Origin: Microbacteriaceae bacterium VKM Ac-2854
GTDB taxonomy: Bacteria; Actinomycetota; Actinomycetes; Actinomycetales; Microbacteriaceae
Assembly: GCA_013205085.1 (NCBI GenBank)
Contig: JABMLH010000001.1
Span: 62,001-126,000 of the forward strand
Length of the DNA stretch: 64,000 nucleotides
Reading direction: 5' to 3'
A program made the translations under genes and the position numbers. The notes under the pieces were generated by a model that was not told where the DNA came from, did not search any database, and saw nothing but the letters and a program-made list of their open reading frames with translations. Position 1 is the first letter of the stretch. Each line of letters opens with the position of its first letter. Positions 8,626 to 17,032 of this stretch are shown here, in pieces.

Positions 8626-10109
8626 TGGCCGCCCGCTCGCCCTGGGCCGTGCTCGTGGTCACCACGCTCGGCAGCATGCTGATGTTCGTCAACGCGACGT
8701 CGATCAACGTCGCGCTGCCGGCCATCTCGGGCGAGCTCGGCGTGCCCGCAGCGACGGCCGACTGGTTCCTGCTCGCCTACATGCTCACCCTGTCGATGTT
8801 CGTGCTGGTCTTCTCCCGGCTCTCGGACATGATCGGGCGGCGCCGGCTCTACCTCGCGGGCCTCGGCCTGATGATCGTGGCGAGCCTGCTGGCCAGCGCG
8901 ACCACCGAGCCGATCGCACTGATCGTGCTGCGGGCGCTGCAGGGGGTGGCGGCGGCGTCGATCATCCCCAACGCGAACGCGATCATCTCGGATGCGTTCC
9001 CGCCCTCGATGCTCGCCGTCGGGCTGAGCATCAACATCATGATGGCCTCGGCCGCCGGGATCCTCGGGCCGGTGCTCGGCGGTCTGCTGCTGGACGCGGC
9101 GGGCTGGCGCTCGTTGTTCCTGGTGAACGTGCCCTTCGGCGTGGTCGCGCTGGTGCTCGGTGTGTTCCTGCTACCGAAGGATCACCGCGCGCGCTCCGCC
9201 GGCGACCGCTTCGATGTCGCCGGCGCCGTGCTGGCCGCATCCGCGCTCGCCGCGCTGCTGCTCGGCGTGAACCGCAGCTCCGCCTGGGGCCTCGCGGATG
9301 CGCGGGTGCTCGCGCTCCTCGGTGCCGCGCTCGTGCTCGGCGCGCTCTTCGTGGCGGTCGAGCGTCGGGCCGCCGTTCCGCTGATCGACACGGCGATCCT
9401 CGCCGAGCGTTCGCGCGCCCTGGCGCTGACCACCGCCTTCCTGATGGCGTTCCCGCAGTCGGCCGTGATCGTGCTGGTGGTGCTCTACCAGCAGCTCGTA
9501 CTCGGCGCCTCGACCGTGCAGGCCGGCCTCGCCGCCGCGCTCACGGCCGCCGCCCTGGTGGTCACCTCGCCGCTGGCCGGAGCGCTGGCCCGGCGGTTCT
9601 CCTCACGGACCGTCTCGTCGGTCGGCTGCGCGCTCTCGGCTCTCGGCTACGGGCTCGTCGCGCTCTCCTTCGCCGGCGGCTCCGGCCCCGCGCTGGTCGC
9701 AGGCCTGCTGCTGATCGGCGCCGGCAACGGCATCTTCACTGCGCCGAACACGGCGGCGATCATGAGCGGCCTGCCCGGCTCGCGCCGCGGCATCGCCAAC
9801 GGCGTGCGCTCGGTGCTGTTCAACGGCGCGCAGACGACGGGCACCGCGGTCGCGCTGCTGCTGGTCACCGCCGGACTCGCGGCCGTCGGCATCGACGGCT
9901 ACGCCACCGTGGTGGCCGACCCGAGCGCGGTCGAGCCCGCCTTCATCGGCGCGGGGGTGCTGCTCGCCGGCTTCGGCGTCGCGGCGACGATCGCCTCGAT
10001 CGCCCGCGGCGGCCCCTGGCTCGCGGCGCCGGCGCCGAGCATGCACACCCGACCCATCCCCGTACCCATCCCGGCACCCGCCCCTGCTCTGAGAGGAGAA
10101 GGCTCGTGA
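8622..10109 (+). CDS. MFS transporter, DHA2-like drug/proton antiporter
   Basis: This 495-residue polytopic protein has the DHA2 pattern of about 14 hydrophobic helices. The MFS loop motif SRLSDMIGRRRLY (near residue 65) and a motif-C-like GPVLGGLL segment are present. The protein is likely to export a product or toxic intermediate of the neighbouring oxidative pathway. The start may be GTG 8622 or ATG 8625; both sit in the overlap with the upstream stop. The C-terminal 30 residues are rich in Pro/Ala and encoded by a CCC-biased stretch. It is inserted between the ATPase and permease genes of the ABC importer, so it is very likely co-expressed with it. Confidence 0.88.
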   Translation: MMAARSPWAVLVVTTLGSMLMFVNATSINVALPAISGELGVPAATADWFLLAYMLTLSMFVLVFSRLSDMIGRRRLYLAGLGLMIVASLLASATTEPIALIVLRALQGVAAASIIPNANAIISDAFPPSMLAVGLSINIMMASAAGILGPVLGGLLLDAAGWRSLFLVNVPFGVVALVLGVFLLPKDHRARSAGDRFDVAGAVLAASALAALLLGVNRSSAWGLADARVLALLGAALVLGALFVAVERRAAVPLIDTAILAERSRALALTTAFLMAFPQSAVIVLVVLYQQLVLGASTVQAGLAAALTAAALVVTSPLAGALARRFSSRTVSSVGCALSALGYGLVALSFAGGSGPALVAGLLLIGAGNGIFTAPNTAAIMSGLPGSRRGIANGVRSVLFNGAQTTGTAVALLLVTAGLAAVGIDGYATVVADPSAVEPAFIGAGVLLAGFGVAATIASIARGGPWLAAPAPSMHTRPIPVPIPAPAPALRGEGS

Positions 10110-11149
10110 CGGCCTTCCTGACCCGCAACCGCTGGTGGATCACCCGCAGCCTGGTGCTGCCGCTGCACATCGCGGTGTTCGCCACCGTGGCGTTCTTCCT
10201 GGTCCGGCTGGTGCCGGGCGACCCGGTGCTCGCCCGCATCGACACCTCCGCCGGCTTCACCCAGGCCGACTACGAGGCGGCGGCGGAGTCGATGGGTCTC
10301 GGCGGCACGATCTGGGACCAGTTCGGGGTGTTCTGGGCGCAGCTGCTGCGCTTCGACCTCGGCACCTCGCCGATCACCGGCCGTCCGGTCTGGACCGAGA
10401 TCATGACCCGGCTGCCCTCCACCGTCGAGCTGGTCTCGCTCGGCCTGATCGGCTCGATCCTGCTCGCGCTCGCGCTCGCGCTGATCACGATGCTGACCAA
10501 CAGCCCGCGCCTGCACAACGTCTTGCGCTTCTACGGCCGGCTGGCCGGCTCCGTGCCCGACTTCGCGGTCGCCATCCTGGGCCTGGTGCTGCTGTACACG
10601 ATCCTGCGGATCGTGCCGGCGCCCATCGGCCGGGTGAACCCGGGGGAGTCGCTGCCGTTCATCACCGGATTCCCGATGATCGACACGGTGATCAGCGGCG
10701 ACTGGGTGGGCTTCGCCTCACTCTGGGCGCACTACGCGCTGCCGCTCGCGGTGATCATCCTGGTGCACACCCCGAGCCTGTGGAAGCAGCTGAACCTGGG
10801 CGTGGAGGAGCAGGTCTCCGCCCCGCCGACCCTGTTCAAGATCGCCTCGGGCGCCACCCGCTTCTCGGTCTACCGCAGCATCCTGCGTCGCTCCAGCGCC
10901 TCCTCCGTGGTGATGCTCGGGGCCATGTTCGGCGGTCTGATCGGCGGCGTCGTGGTGATCGAGCAGCTCTTCGGCTTCGGCGGCGTCGGCACCTTCGCGA
11001 TCACCTCGGTCGAGACCCTCGACTTCCTCGGGCTGCAGGGCTTCCTGGTCGTGATCGCCGGGCTGTGCCTGATCGTGTTCTTCCTCGTCGACATCGTGAA
11101 CATGCTGCTGGACCCGCGCCGCCGACCCGGCGCCCGAGTGGACGGATGA
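10106..11149 (+). CDS. ABC transporter permease, peptide/nickel type (DppB-like)
   Basis: The 347-residue protein has an N-terminal helix followed by FFLVRLVPGDPV, a hallmark of DppB/OppB permeases, and about six membrane helices. The C-terminal half carries the DppB-type LFGFGGVGTFAI segment. The GTG start has a GAGAGGAGAAG ribosome site and overlaps the MFS stop. It pairs with the DppC-like permease that starts inside its own stop codon (ATGA). Together they form the membrane channel of the importer. Confidence 0.9.
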   Translation: MTAFLTRNRWWITRSLVLPLHIAVFATVAFFLVRLVPGDPVLARIDTSAGFTQADYEAAAESMGLGGTIWDQFGVFWAQLLRFDLGTSPITGRPVWTEIMTRLPSTVELVSLGLIGSILLALALALITMLTNSPRLHNVLRFYGRLAGSVPDFAVAILGLVLLYTILRIVPAPIGRVNPGESLPFITGFPMIDTVISGDWVGFASLWAHYALPLAVIILVHTPSLWKQLNLGVEEQVSAPPTLFKIASGATRFSVYRSILRRSSASSVVMLGAMFGGLIGGVVVIEQLFGFGGVGTFAITSVETLDFLGLQGFLVVIAGLCLIVFFLVDIVNMLLDPRRRPGARVDG

Positions 11150-12030
11150 CGCCCATGACCACCATCGCCCGACTGCGCCTGCCCTCCCCGCGCGCGCTCA
11201 GCAGCCGCCGCGCCCCGCTCTGGCTCGGCGCGATCCCGTTCGGCATCCTGGTGCTGATCACGATCTTCGCCCGGCTGATCGTGCCGTTCGACCCCGAGCG
11301 GGTCGCCGGCCCGGCCAACCTCGAGCCCGGAGGTGCCTACCTGTTCGGCACGGATGCGACCGGCATGGACGTCTTCTCGCGCACCGTCGCCGCGACCCAG
11401 ATCAACCTGCTGATGGCGTTCCTGGTGACGATCTTCGCCACCGTGATCGGGCTGATCATCGGCCTGATCGTGGGTATGAACGAGGCGACCACCGGCATCG
11501 TCGGCGTCGCCGGCCGCGGCGTGAACCGCTTCATCGACCTGACGGATGCGGTGCCGCCGCTGATCGTGGGTGTGGTCGTCGTGGGCCTGTTCGGGCCGTC
11601 CATCCTCAGCCTCAGCATCGCGCTGGCGTTCATCCTGCTGCCGAACCAGGTGCGGCTCACGCGAGCCGAGGTGCTCAAGGTGCGCTCGGATGCATACGTC
11701 GACGCCGCGGCGATGGCGGGCCTGCGTCCGTGGCAGATCATGCTGCGGCACGTGCTGCCCAACTCCGCCCGCCCCGCGGTGGAGAACAGCTCGAACATCT
11801 TCGGCGTCTCGATCATCGTCTCGGCCTCACTCGGCTTCCTCGGCGTGGGGCTCAACCCGCCGACGCCGGAGTGGGGCGTGATGATCTCCAGCGGCATGAG
11901 CGACGTCATGCTCGGCGGCTGGTGGACCACCCTCTACCCCGCGCTCGCGCTGTGCATCGCGGTCGCGTCGGCGGCGGGCGTCACCGGTGCGCTGACCAGA
12001 CTCACCCGCGGGCCCGCCGCCGCCCGCTGA
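11146..12030 (+). CDS. ABC transporter permease, peptide/nickel type (DppC-like)
   Basis: The 294-residue permease contains YLFGTDATGMDVFSR (the DppC/OppC G-TD--G-D--SR motif) near residue 65, and an EAA-type loop (DAAAMAGLRPWQIMLRHVLPN) in the C-terminal third, where it contacts the ATPases. It ends with LGFLGVGLNPPTPEWGVMI, typical of this subunit. The ATG at 11146 overlaps the previous stop. A second in-frame ATG lies three codons on. It is the last permease gene before a repeat array and the substrate-binding protein. Confidence 0.92.
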   Translation: MTPMTTIARLRLPSPRALSSRRAPLWLGAIPFGILVLITIFARLIVPFDPERVAGPANLEPGGAYLFGTDATGMDVFSRTVAATQINLLMAFLVTIFATVIGLIIGLIVGMNEATTGIVGVAGRGVNRFIDLTDAVPPLIVGVVVVGLFGPSILSLSIALAFILLPNQVRLTRAEVLKVRSDAYVDAAAMAGLRPWQIMLRHVLPNSARPAVENSSNIFGVSIIVSASLGFLGVGLNPPTPEWGVMISSGMSDVMLGGWWTTLYPALALCIAVASAAGVTGALTRLTRGPAAAR

Positions 12031-12040
12031 GCGAGGGGAT

Positions 12041-12152
12041 GGTTTCGGCAGGCTCAACCATCGAGCTCGTCCGCTGATCGAGCCTGCCGAACCCCGCTGA
12101 TTGAGCCTGCCGAAATCACTCCCGAACCCGCTGATCGAGCCTGCCGAAATCA
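12041..12152. repeat. GGTTTCGGCAGGCTCAACC-type repeat array, copy 1
   Basis: One unit in GGTTTCGGCAGGCTCAACCA orientation is followed by three inverted units of the form CGCTGATYGAGCCTGCCGAA(ATC). Opposed units can fold into hairpins. It sits between the permease and the binding-protein gene, and related arrays occur at 48675, 55454 and 63126. Confidence 0.85.
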
Positions 12153-12208
12153 CTCCCTTCTTCACCTCACCCCCATCCCTGCTCTGCCCCCGATCCGGAG
12201 GAACCATC

Positions 12209-13939
12209 GTGAACAGCTCTCCCCTCGAATCCCGCCCCGAGCGCCCGTCCGCCTTCTCCGCCCGCGGCGCCGGCATCCTCTCCGCCTCCCTCGGCCGCCG
12301 TGCCGTGCTGGCCGGCGGGCTCGGCGGCCTCGCCGCGATCGCGCTCGCCGCCTGCTCCGGCGCCTCGACGGCGTCGCCCGCCGCCGACGCCGCGGCCAAG
12401 ACCGAGCTCATCGTCGCCGTTCCCGCGCTCGCGCCGACGCTGGACGGCGTCGTCGGCGGCGGCGGCATCACCCTCGAATCCTTCGAGATGAACGCCAACC
12501 TGCAGGCCGGCCTCGTCCGCAACCCGTACATCGACGGCGCTACCGAGGGCACGGTGATCCAGGACTTCAACGAGTACGTGGGCTACCTCGCCGAGTCGTA
12601 CGAGGTCTCCGACGACGGCCTTACGTACACCTTCCACCTGCGCAGCGGCGTGGTCTCGCCGCTGGGCAACCCGCTGACCGCGGACGACGTGCTCTACTCC
12701 TTCGAGCGCAAGTGGAACGTGCCCACCTACTCCAAGACGGTCTGGGCCGGCGGATTCGCGGGGCCGGAGGCGATCACCAAGGTCGACGACGCCACCGTCT
12801 CGTTCACGCTGACCAACGCCGGCTTCGGCCTGACCTTCCTCGGTCTGCTCGCCAACCTGCAGGGCCACATCCACGACTCGGTCGCTCTGAAGGCGAACGC
12901 GACCGCGGAGGACCCGTACACCTTGGTCTGGGCCAAGAGCAACGGCGGCTGGGGCCACGGCCCGTACTCCGTCACCTCGCAGACACCCGACCAGGAGATG
13001 ATCCTCACCGCGAACCCGGGCTACGCGTACGGCGAGCCCGCGATCTCGAAGGTCACCCTGCGCGTCGTCGGTGACGCCGGCACCCGGGCGACCCTCGTCT
13101 CCACCGGCGACGTCGACATGGCGGAGGGCTGCCGCCCCACCGACCAGGCCCGCCTCGCCGACGCGCAGGGCGTCGTCGTGCCGTCGGAGGATTCGCCGAT
13201 CGAGTACGTCGACCTCACCCTGGTCAGCAACAAGGCGCCGTTCGACAACGAACTGGTGCGTCAGGCGATGGCCTACGCGGTGCCGTACACCGAGATCATG
13301 GAGCAGATCTACTCGGGTCGTGCCACGCAGACCATCGGCAACATCAACCCGACCACCAAGGGCTACTCGGTCGACTCGCTGCCGACCTACGAGTACGACA
13401 CGAAGAAGGCGCTCGCCCTGCTGAAGCAGGCCGGGATGGACCGGGTCTCGTTCACGCTCTCGGTCTCCACGGCGACCACCGACCTCGTCGACGCGAGCGT
13501 GCTGATCCAGTCGTACGCGAAGGACGCCGGCTTCGACATCGAGATCAACCAGATGCCGGCAGCCGACTTCGGCACCGCGCGCTCGCAGGCCACGAACCAG
13601 GCGATCATCTACCGAAACCGCTGCCAGGTGCAGACGCCCACCTACTCCTGCACCGTGTTCTTCAAGCCCAACAACGACGCCTCCAACCCGTCGCGCTGGG
13701 AGGACGCCTCCGCGCAGGAGTTCTGGGGGTACGTCGACGCGGCGCAGGCCCTGCCGGACCCGCTGAGCGACGAGGCGGGCGAGCTGTGGATCCAGGCGCA
13801 GGAGGTGCTGATCTCCTCCGCCCCCGAGATCTTCGTCTGCTCCATCCAGCCCTCGCAGATCTACCGCTCGACCGTCTCCGGCTTCACCTACCGCTCCGAG
13901 AACGCGATCGATTTCGGCAACCTCACCGCCACCGCCTGA
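12209..13939 (+). CDS. ABC transporter substrate-binding lipoprotein, family 5 (DppA/OppA-like)
   Basis: This 576-residue extracytoplasmic solute-binding protein has the family-5 (SBP_bac_5) layout: SYEVSDDGLTYTFHLR, then LTADDVLYSFER, and a C-terminal FVCSIQPSQIYRST. Residues 1-49 form an export signal with twin arginines (GRRAVLAGG) and lipobox LAAC, Cys49 being the predicted lipid site. The GTG at 12209 is chosen because GGAGG lies eight bases upstream; in-frame codons further upstream only translate the repeat array. It completes the importer with two ATPases and two permeases. The ligand is not obvious. Confidence 0.92.
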   Translation: MNSSPLESRPERPSAFSARGAGILSASLGRRAVLAGGLGGLAAIALAACSGASTASPAADAAAKTELIVAVPALAPTLDGVVGGGGITLESFEMNANLQAGLVRNPYIDGATEGTVIQDFNEYVGYLAESYEVSDDGLTYTFHLRSGVVSPLGNPLTADDVLYSFERKWNVPTYSKTVWAGGFAGPEAITKVDDATVSFTLTNAGFGLTFLGLLANLQGHIHDSVALKANATAEDPYTLVWAKSNGGWGHGPYSVTSQTPDQEMILTANPGYAYGEPAISKVTLRVVGDAGTRATLVSTGDVDMAEGCRPTDQARLADAQGVVVPSEDSPIEYVDLTLVSNKAPFDNELVRQAMAYAVPYTEIMEQIYSGRATQTIGNINPTTKGYSVDSLPTYEYDTKKALALLKQAGMDRVSFTLSVSTATTDLVDASVLIQSYAKDAGFDIEINQMPAADFGTARSQATNQAIIYRNRCQVQTPTYSCTVFFKPNNDASNPSRWEDASAQEFWGYVDAAQALPDPLSDEAGELWIQAQEVLISSAPEIFVCSIQPSQIYRSTVSGFTYRSENAIDFGNLTATA

Positions 13940-13970
13940 CCCTCCCCTCCCCTGCGAGGAAACCTCTCCC

Positions 13971-14043
13971 TGCGAGGGACCCCTCCAGCGCGCGAGGGCG
14001 CCCCCGAGTGCGGCGCCCTCGCGCGCTGAAGGGGTCCCTCGCA
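13971..14043. repeat. GAGGGACCCC palindrome, long hairpin copy 1
   Basis: Arms 13971-14002 and 14012-14043 are complementary at 31 of 32 positions, starting TGCGAGGGACCCCTcCAGCG, with a 9-base loop. A partial copy (TGCGAGGAAACCTC) lies just upstream at 13952. It could act as a terminator between the binding protein and the next MFS gene, or be a mobile palindrome; a diverged copy lies at 16952. Confidence 0.85.
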
Positions 14044-14093
14044 AGCATCCGCCAAGGAGTTGAACCACCACGTCCCCCAGTGAACCCGCGTCG

Positions 14094-15539
14094 ATGCGCT
14101 CCGCGTACTCCGTGCTCGCCGTGACCAGCCTCGGGCTGATGCTGATCCTGATCAACGGCACCTCCGTGAACGTGGCGCTGCCCACGCTCTCGGCCGACTT
14201 CGACGCGACCCCCGCGACGGCGGACTGGTTCCTCGTCGCCTTTATGCTCGCCAACACCGCCTCGATCCTCGTGTTCGGGCGGATCTCCGACATGATCGGC
14301 CGCAAGCGGATCTACCTCTGGGGGCTGACCGCCTTCATGGTGCTGAGCGTGCTCGCGGTGCTGGCCCCGAACGCCGGCCTGTTCATCCTGATCCGGGCCC
14401 TGCAGGGCGTCTCTGCCGCCACGATCGTGGCCAACACCTCGGCCCTCGTCGCCGACGCCTTCCCGCCCCGCCGACTCGCGTACGGGCTCAGCCTCAACCT
14501 CACGGCCGCCGCCGTCGCCAACACCCTCGGCCCCGCCATCGGCGGCGTGCTGGTCTCGGCGTTCGGCTGGCCGTCCGTCTTCCTCGTGAACGTGCCGTTC
14601 GGCATCGCCGCCGTGCTGCTCGGCCTGCGTTACCTGCCCTCCGGCCACCACCGCGTGCGCGGCGAGCGCTTCGACTACGCCGGCGCGGTGCTCTCGGCCG
14701 CGGGTCTCGCCGCGATCCTCTACGCGGTGAACCGCGTCTCCTCGTCCGGCCCCGGTGACCCCTGGGTCTGGATCGTGCTCGGTACCGGAGCCGTGCTGAT
14801 CGCGGCGTTCGTGATCGTGGAGCGCCGGGTGCGGCATCCGCTGGTCGACGTCGCCCTGGTCAGCGACCGTCGCCGCGCGCTGGCCTACGGCGCTGCCTTC
14901 TTCAACTCCTTCGCGCGGGCCGGAGTCGTGGTGCTGGTGGTGCTGCACCAGCAGATCGTGGGCGGCCGCTCCGCCGCGGAGTCGGGCGTGATCATCATGG
15001 TGATGGCGCTCGCGATGGTCGTCGCCTCGCCGCTGGCCGGGCGGCTCTCCGGCATCCTCACGGTGCGTACCCTGGCCGCGGTCGGCGGGGCGCTGCTCGT
15101 ACTCGGACTCGTGGGGCTCGCCTTCTTCTCCACCGGCGCGGAGGCGCTGCCGGTCACCGCCTGGCTCGTTCTTGTGGGCCTGGGCATCGGCATCTTCACC
15201 ACGCCGAACACCGCGGCGATCATGCACGGCGTGCAGCCGGCCCGGCGCACCGTCGCCAACGCGGTGCGCTCCATGCTCTACAACAGTGCGGCGGCGCTGG
15301 GCACCAGCGTCTCGCTGCTGATGATCACCGCGTCCGGCATCGGCAGCTACGCGGTGCAGGATGCGAGCCCCGCCGTCGAGCTGGGCTTCAGCATCGCGAT
15401 GCTGGTGCTCGCCGCCTCCGCCGTCCTCGCACTCGTCTGCGCTCTGGCCCGCGGCGGACCCTGGCGCACCAGCGCGCTGCCGGTGACCGGGGCCATCCCG
15501 GTCGTGCGCGCCCGTCTCGACGACGAGGCGGCGGCGTGA
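14094..15539 (+). CDS. MFS transporter, DHA2-like
   Basis: The 481-residue, 14-helix MFS protein is a paralogue of the one at 8622 (MLILINGTSVNVALPTLS, RISDMIGRKRIYLWG, LGPAIGGVL). The ATG at 14094 is the only conventional start, but the AAGGAG ribosome site lies about 34 bases upstream of it. An in-frame ACG at 14070 sits at proper spacing from that site in an ACCACC-ACG-TCC context, so it may be the ancestral start. The gene overlaps the third MFS gene by four bases. It is probably an exporter of a compound handled by this locus; the substrate is unknown. Confidence 0.85.
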   Translation: MRSAYSVLAVTSLGLMLILINGTSVNVALPTLSADFDATPATADWFLVAFMLANTASILVFGRISDMIGRKRIYLWGLTAFMVLSVLAVLAPNAGLFILIRALQGVSAATIVANTSALVADAFPPRRLAYGLSLNLTAAAVANTLGPAIGGVLVSAFGWPSVFLVNVPFGIAAVLLGLRYLPSGHHRVRGERFDYAGAVLSAAGLAAILYAVNRVSSSGPGDPWVWIVLGTGAVLIAAFVIVERRVRHPLVDVALVSDRRRALAYGAAFFNSFARAGVVVLVVLHQQIVGGRSAAESGVIIMVMALAMVVASPLAGRLSGILTVRTLAAVGGALLVLGLVGLAFFSTGAEALPVTAWLVLVGLGIGIFTTPNTAAIMHGVQPARRTVANAVRSMLYNSAAALGTSVSLLMITASGIGSYAVQDASPAVELGFSIAMLVLAASAVLALVCALARGGPWRTSALPVTGAIPVVRARLDDEAAA

Positions 15540-17011
15540 TCTCGCGGGGCGTGCGCGCCGCGGTGCTGGTGACCACCTCGCTGTCGGGATTCGTCGTCTT
15601 CGGCTCGGCCGGAGCGCTCAGCGTCGCGATCCCGTCGATGAGCGCCGGACTCGCCGGCGGAACAGGGGCCGCAGCCTGGATGATCCTCGCCTTCCTCCTC
15701 GGAAACTCCGCCGCGATCCTGGTGTTCGGCAAGCTCTCCGACCTGCTCGGTCGGCGCTGGTTCTACCTCGGCGGTGTCGGCCTCTTCCTCGTCGGCTCGA
15801 TCGTGTGCTGCTTCGCGACGGCGGACGGCGTGCTGATCGCGGCCCGCGCGCTGCAAGGGCTCGCGGCGGCGAGCGCGGTCGCCAACTCGACCGCGGTGCT
15901 CAGCGACGTCTTCCCCTCCGAGCAGCTGCCGCTCGTTCTGGGCCTGAACGTCACGATCGGCGGGCTGGCCACACTCGCCGGCCCCCTGATCGGCGGAGCG
16001 TTGCTGGAACGCTTCGACTGGCGGGCGGTCTTCGTCGCGACGCTGATTCCCGCCGTGCTGGCCCTGTCGGTGGGGTGGCGCGCGCTCTCGCACGTGCACG
16101 CGCCGCCGTTCCGGCGCTTCCGGTTCGACGCGCTCGGCGCGGTGCTCTCGCTCGCCGGGATCGGCGGACTGCTGCTGGCGGGGGAGCGGCTCGCGGCCGA
16201 ACCGGACTCGCCGGCCAGCTGGCTGGTGCTGCTGGCGGCGTTCGTGCTCGTGGTCGCGTTCGGGTTCTCGCAGCGCCGTCTCGCCCGGGCGGGCGTGCAC
16301 GAGCCGCTGCTGGATCCGGCCGTCGTCGGCGGCCCGCGGGCGCTGGTCTACGTGGCGAGCCTGTGCATCTCGTTCGCGTTCGGCTCGGTGGTGGTGCTGG
16401 TGGTGCTCTACCTGCAGGCGCTGCACGGCGCGAGCGCGCTGGCCGCCGGCACCGCCGCCGTGCCGATGGGGTTGGCGATGATGGTCGGCGCCCCTGCCGC
16501 GGGTTGGGTCGGTCGCTGGGTGTCGGCGCGGGCGCTGACGATCGCGGGCGGCGCGCTGATCGCGCTCGCGTTGGCGGCGCTCGCCGTGGTGTTCGCGGCG
16601 GATGCCGATCCGCTGTGGATCACGGTGCTGCTGGCGGTCGTCGGCCTCGGCGAGGGGCTCTTCATGGCGTCGATCACCCGCCGAGTGATGCACGGCGTCG
16701 CCGCCGATCGGCGGGCGATCGCCAACGGCTTCCGCTCGGTGCTGCACAACGGCTCGCTGATGCTCAGCACCGCCGTCGTCTTCGGCACGGTCACCGCCTT
16801 CTCGGGCCGCGCCGCCCTCGCCGGCTCCGCGGTCACCGACCCGGCGGGATTCGTCCTCGCCGCCATCGTGCTCGCGCTGTCCGCGCTCGCCGGCGCCATC
16901 ATCGCCGCCTGCTGGCGCCCGCTCCCCACCCCCGCCACCCCCGCCGTCCCCCTGCGAGGGACCCCCTCCGCGGGCGAGGGACCCCGTCCCCGGGGGTCCC
17001 ACGCGCGCTGA
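15536..17011 (+). CDS. MFS transporter, DHA2-like, C-terminus encoded by a palindromic repeat
   Basis: The third MFS exporter of the block (491 residues) has about 14 helices, with loop motif KLSDLLGRRWFYLGG near residue 68 and LAGPLIGGALLERFDWRAVF in the fifth-helix region. The GTG start overlaps the upstream stop. The last 20 or so residues (from VPLRGTPSAGEG onward) are encoded by the GAGGGACCCC palindrome at 16952, suggesting that the repeat moved into and replaced the original 3' end. Three consecutive or near-consecutive MFS pumps with an ABC importer is an unusual transport load. Confidence 0.85.
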   Translation: MISRGVRAAVLVTTSLSGFVVFGSAGALSVAIPSMSAGLAGGTGAAAWMILAFLLGNSAAILVFGKLSDLLGRRWFYLGGVGLFLVGSIVCCFATADGVLIAARALQGLAAASAVANSTAVLSDVFPSEQLPLVLGLNVTIGGLATLAGPLIGGALLERFDWRAVFVATLIPAVLALSVGWRALSHVHAPPFRRFRFDALGAVLSLAGIGGLLLAGERLAAEPDSPASWLVLLAAFVLVVAFGFSQRRLARAGVHEPLLDPAVVGGPRALVYVASLCISFAFGSVVVLVVLYLQALHGASALAAGTAAVPMGLAMMVGAPAAGWVGRWVSARALTIAGGALIALALAALAVVFAADADPLWITVLLAVVGLGEGLFMASITRRVMHGVAADRRAIANGFRSVLHNGSLMLSTAVVFGTVTAFSGRAALAGSAVTDPAGFVLAAIVLALSALAGAIIAACWRPLPTPATPAVPLRGTPSAGEGPRPRGSHAR

Positions 17012-17026
17012 AGGGGTCCCTCGCAG
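16952..17026. repeat. GAGGGACCCC palindrome, diverged copy 2
   Basis: CTGCGAGGGACCCC at 16952 pairs with GGGGTCCCTCGCAG ending at 17026; the inner arms have diverged from the copy at 13971, although CGCGCGCTGAAGGGGTCCC is shared. It overlaps the end of the third MFS gene and reaches to within 7 bases of the convergent LuxR gene end. Confidence 0.75.
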
Positions 17027-17032
17027 AGGGTG

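Noticed and set aside
12101-12208. 36-codon extension of the binding-protein gene
   Set aside because: It only translates the GGTTGAGC-type repeats; the ribosome site and signal peptide fit GTG 12209.
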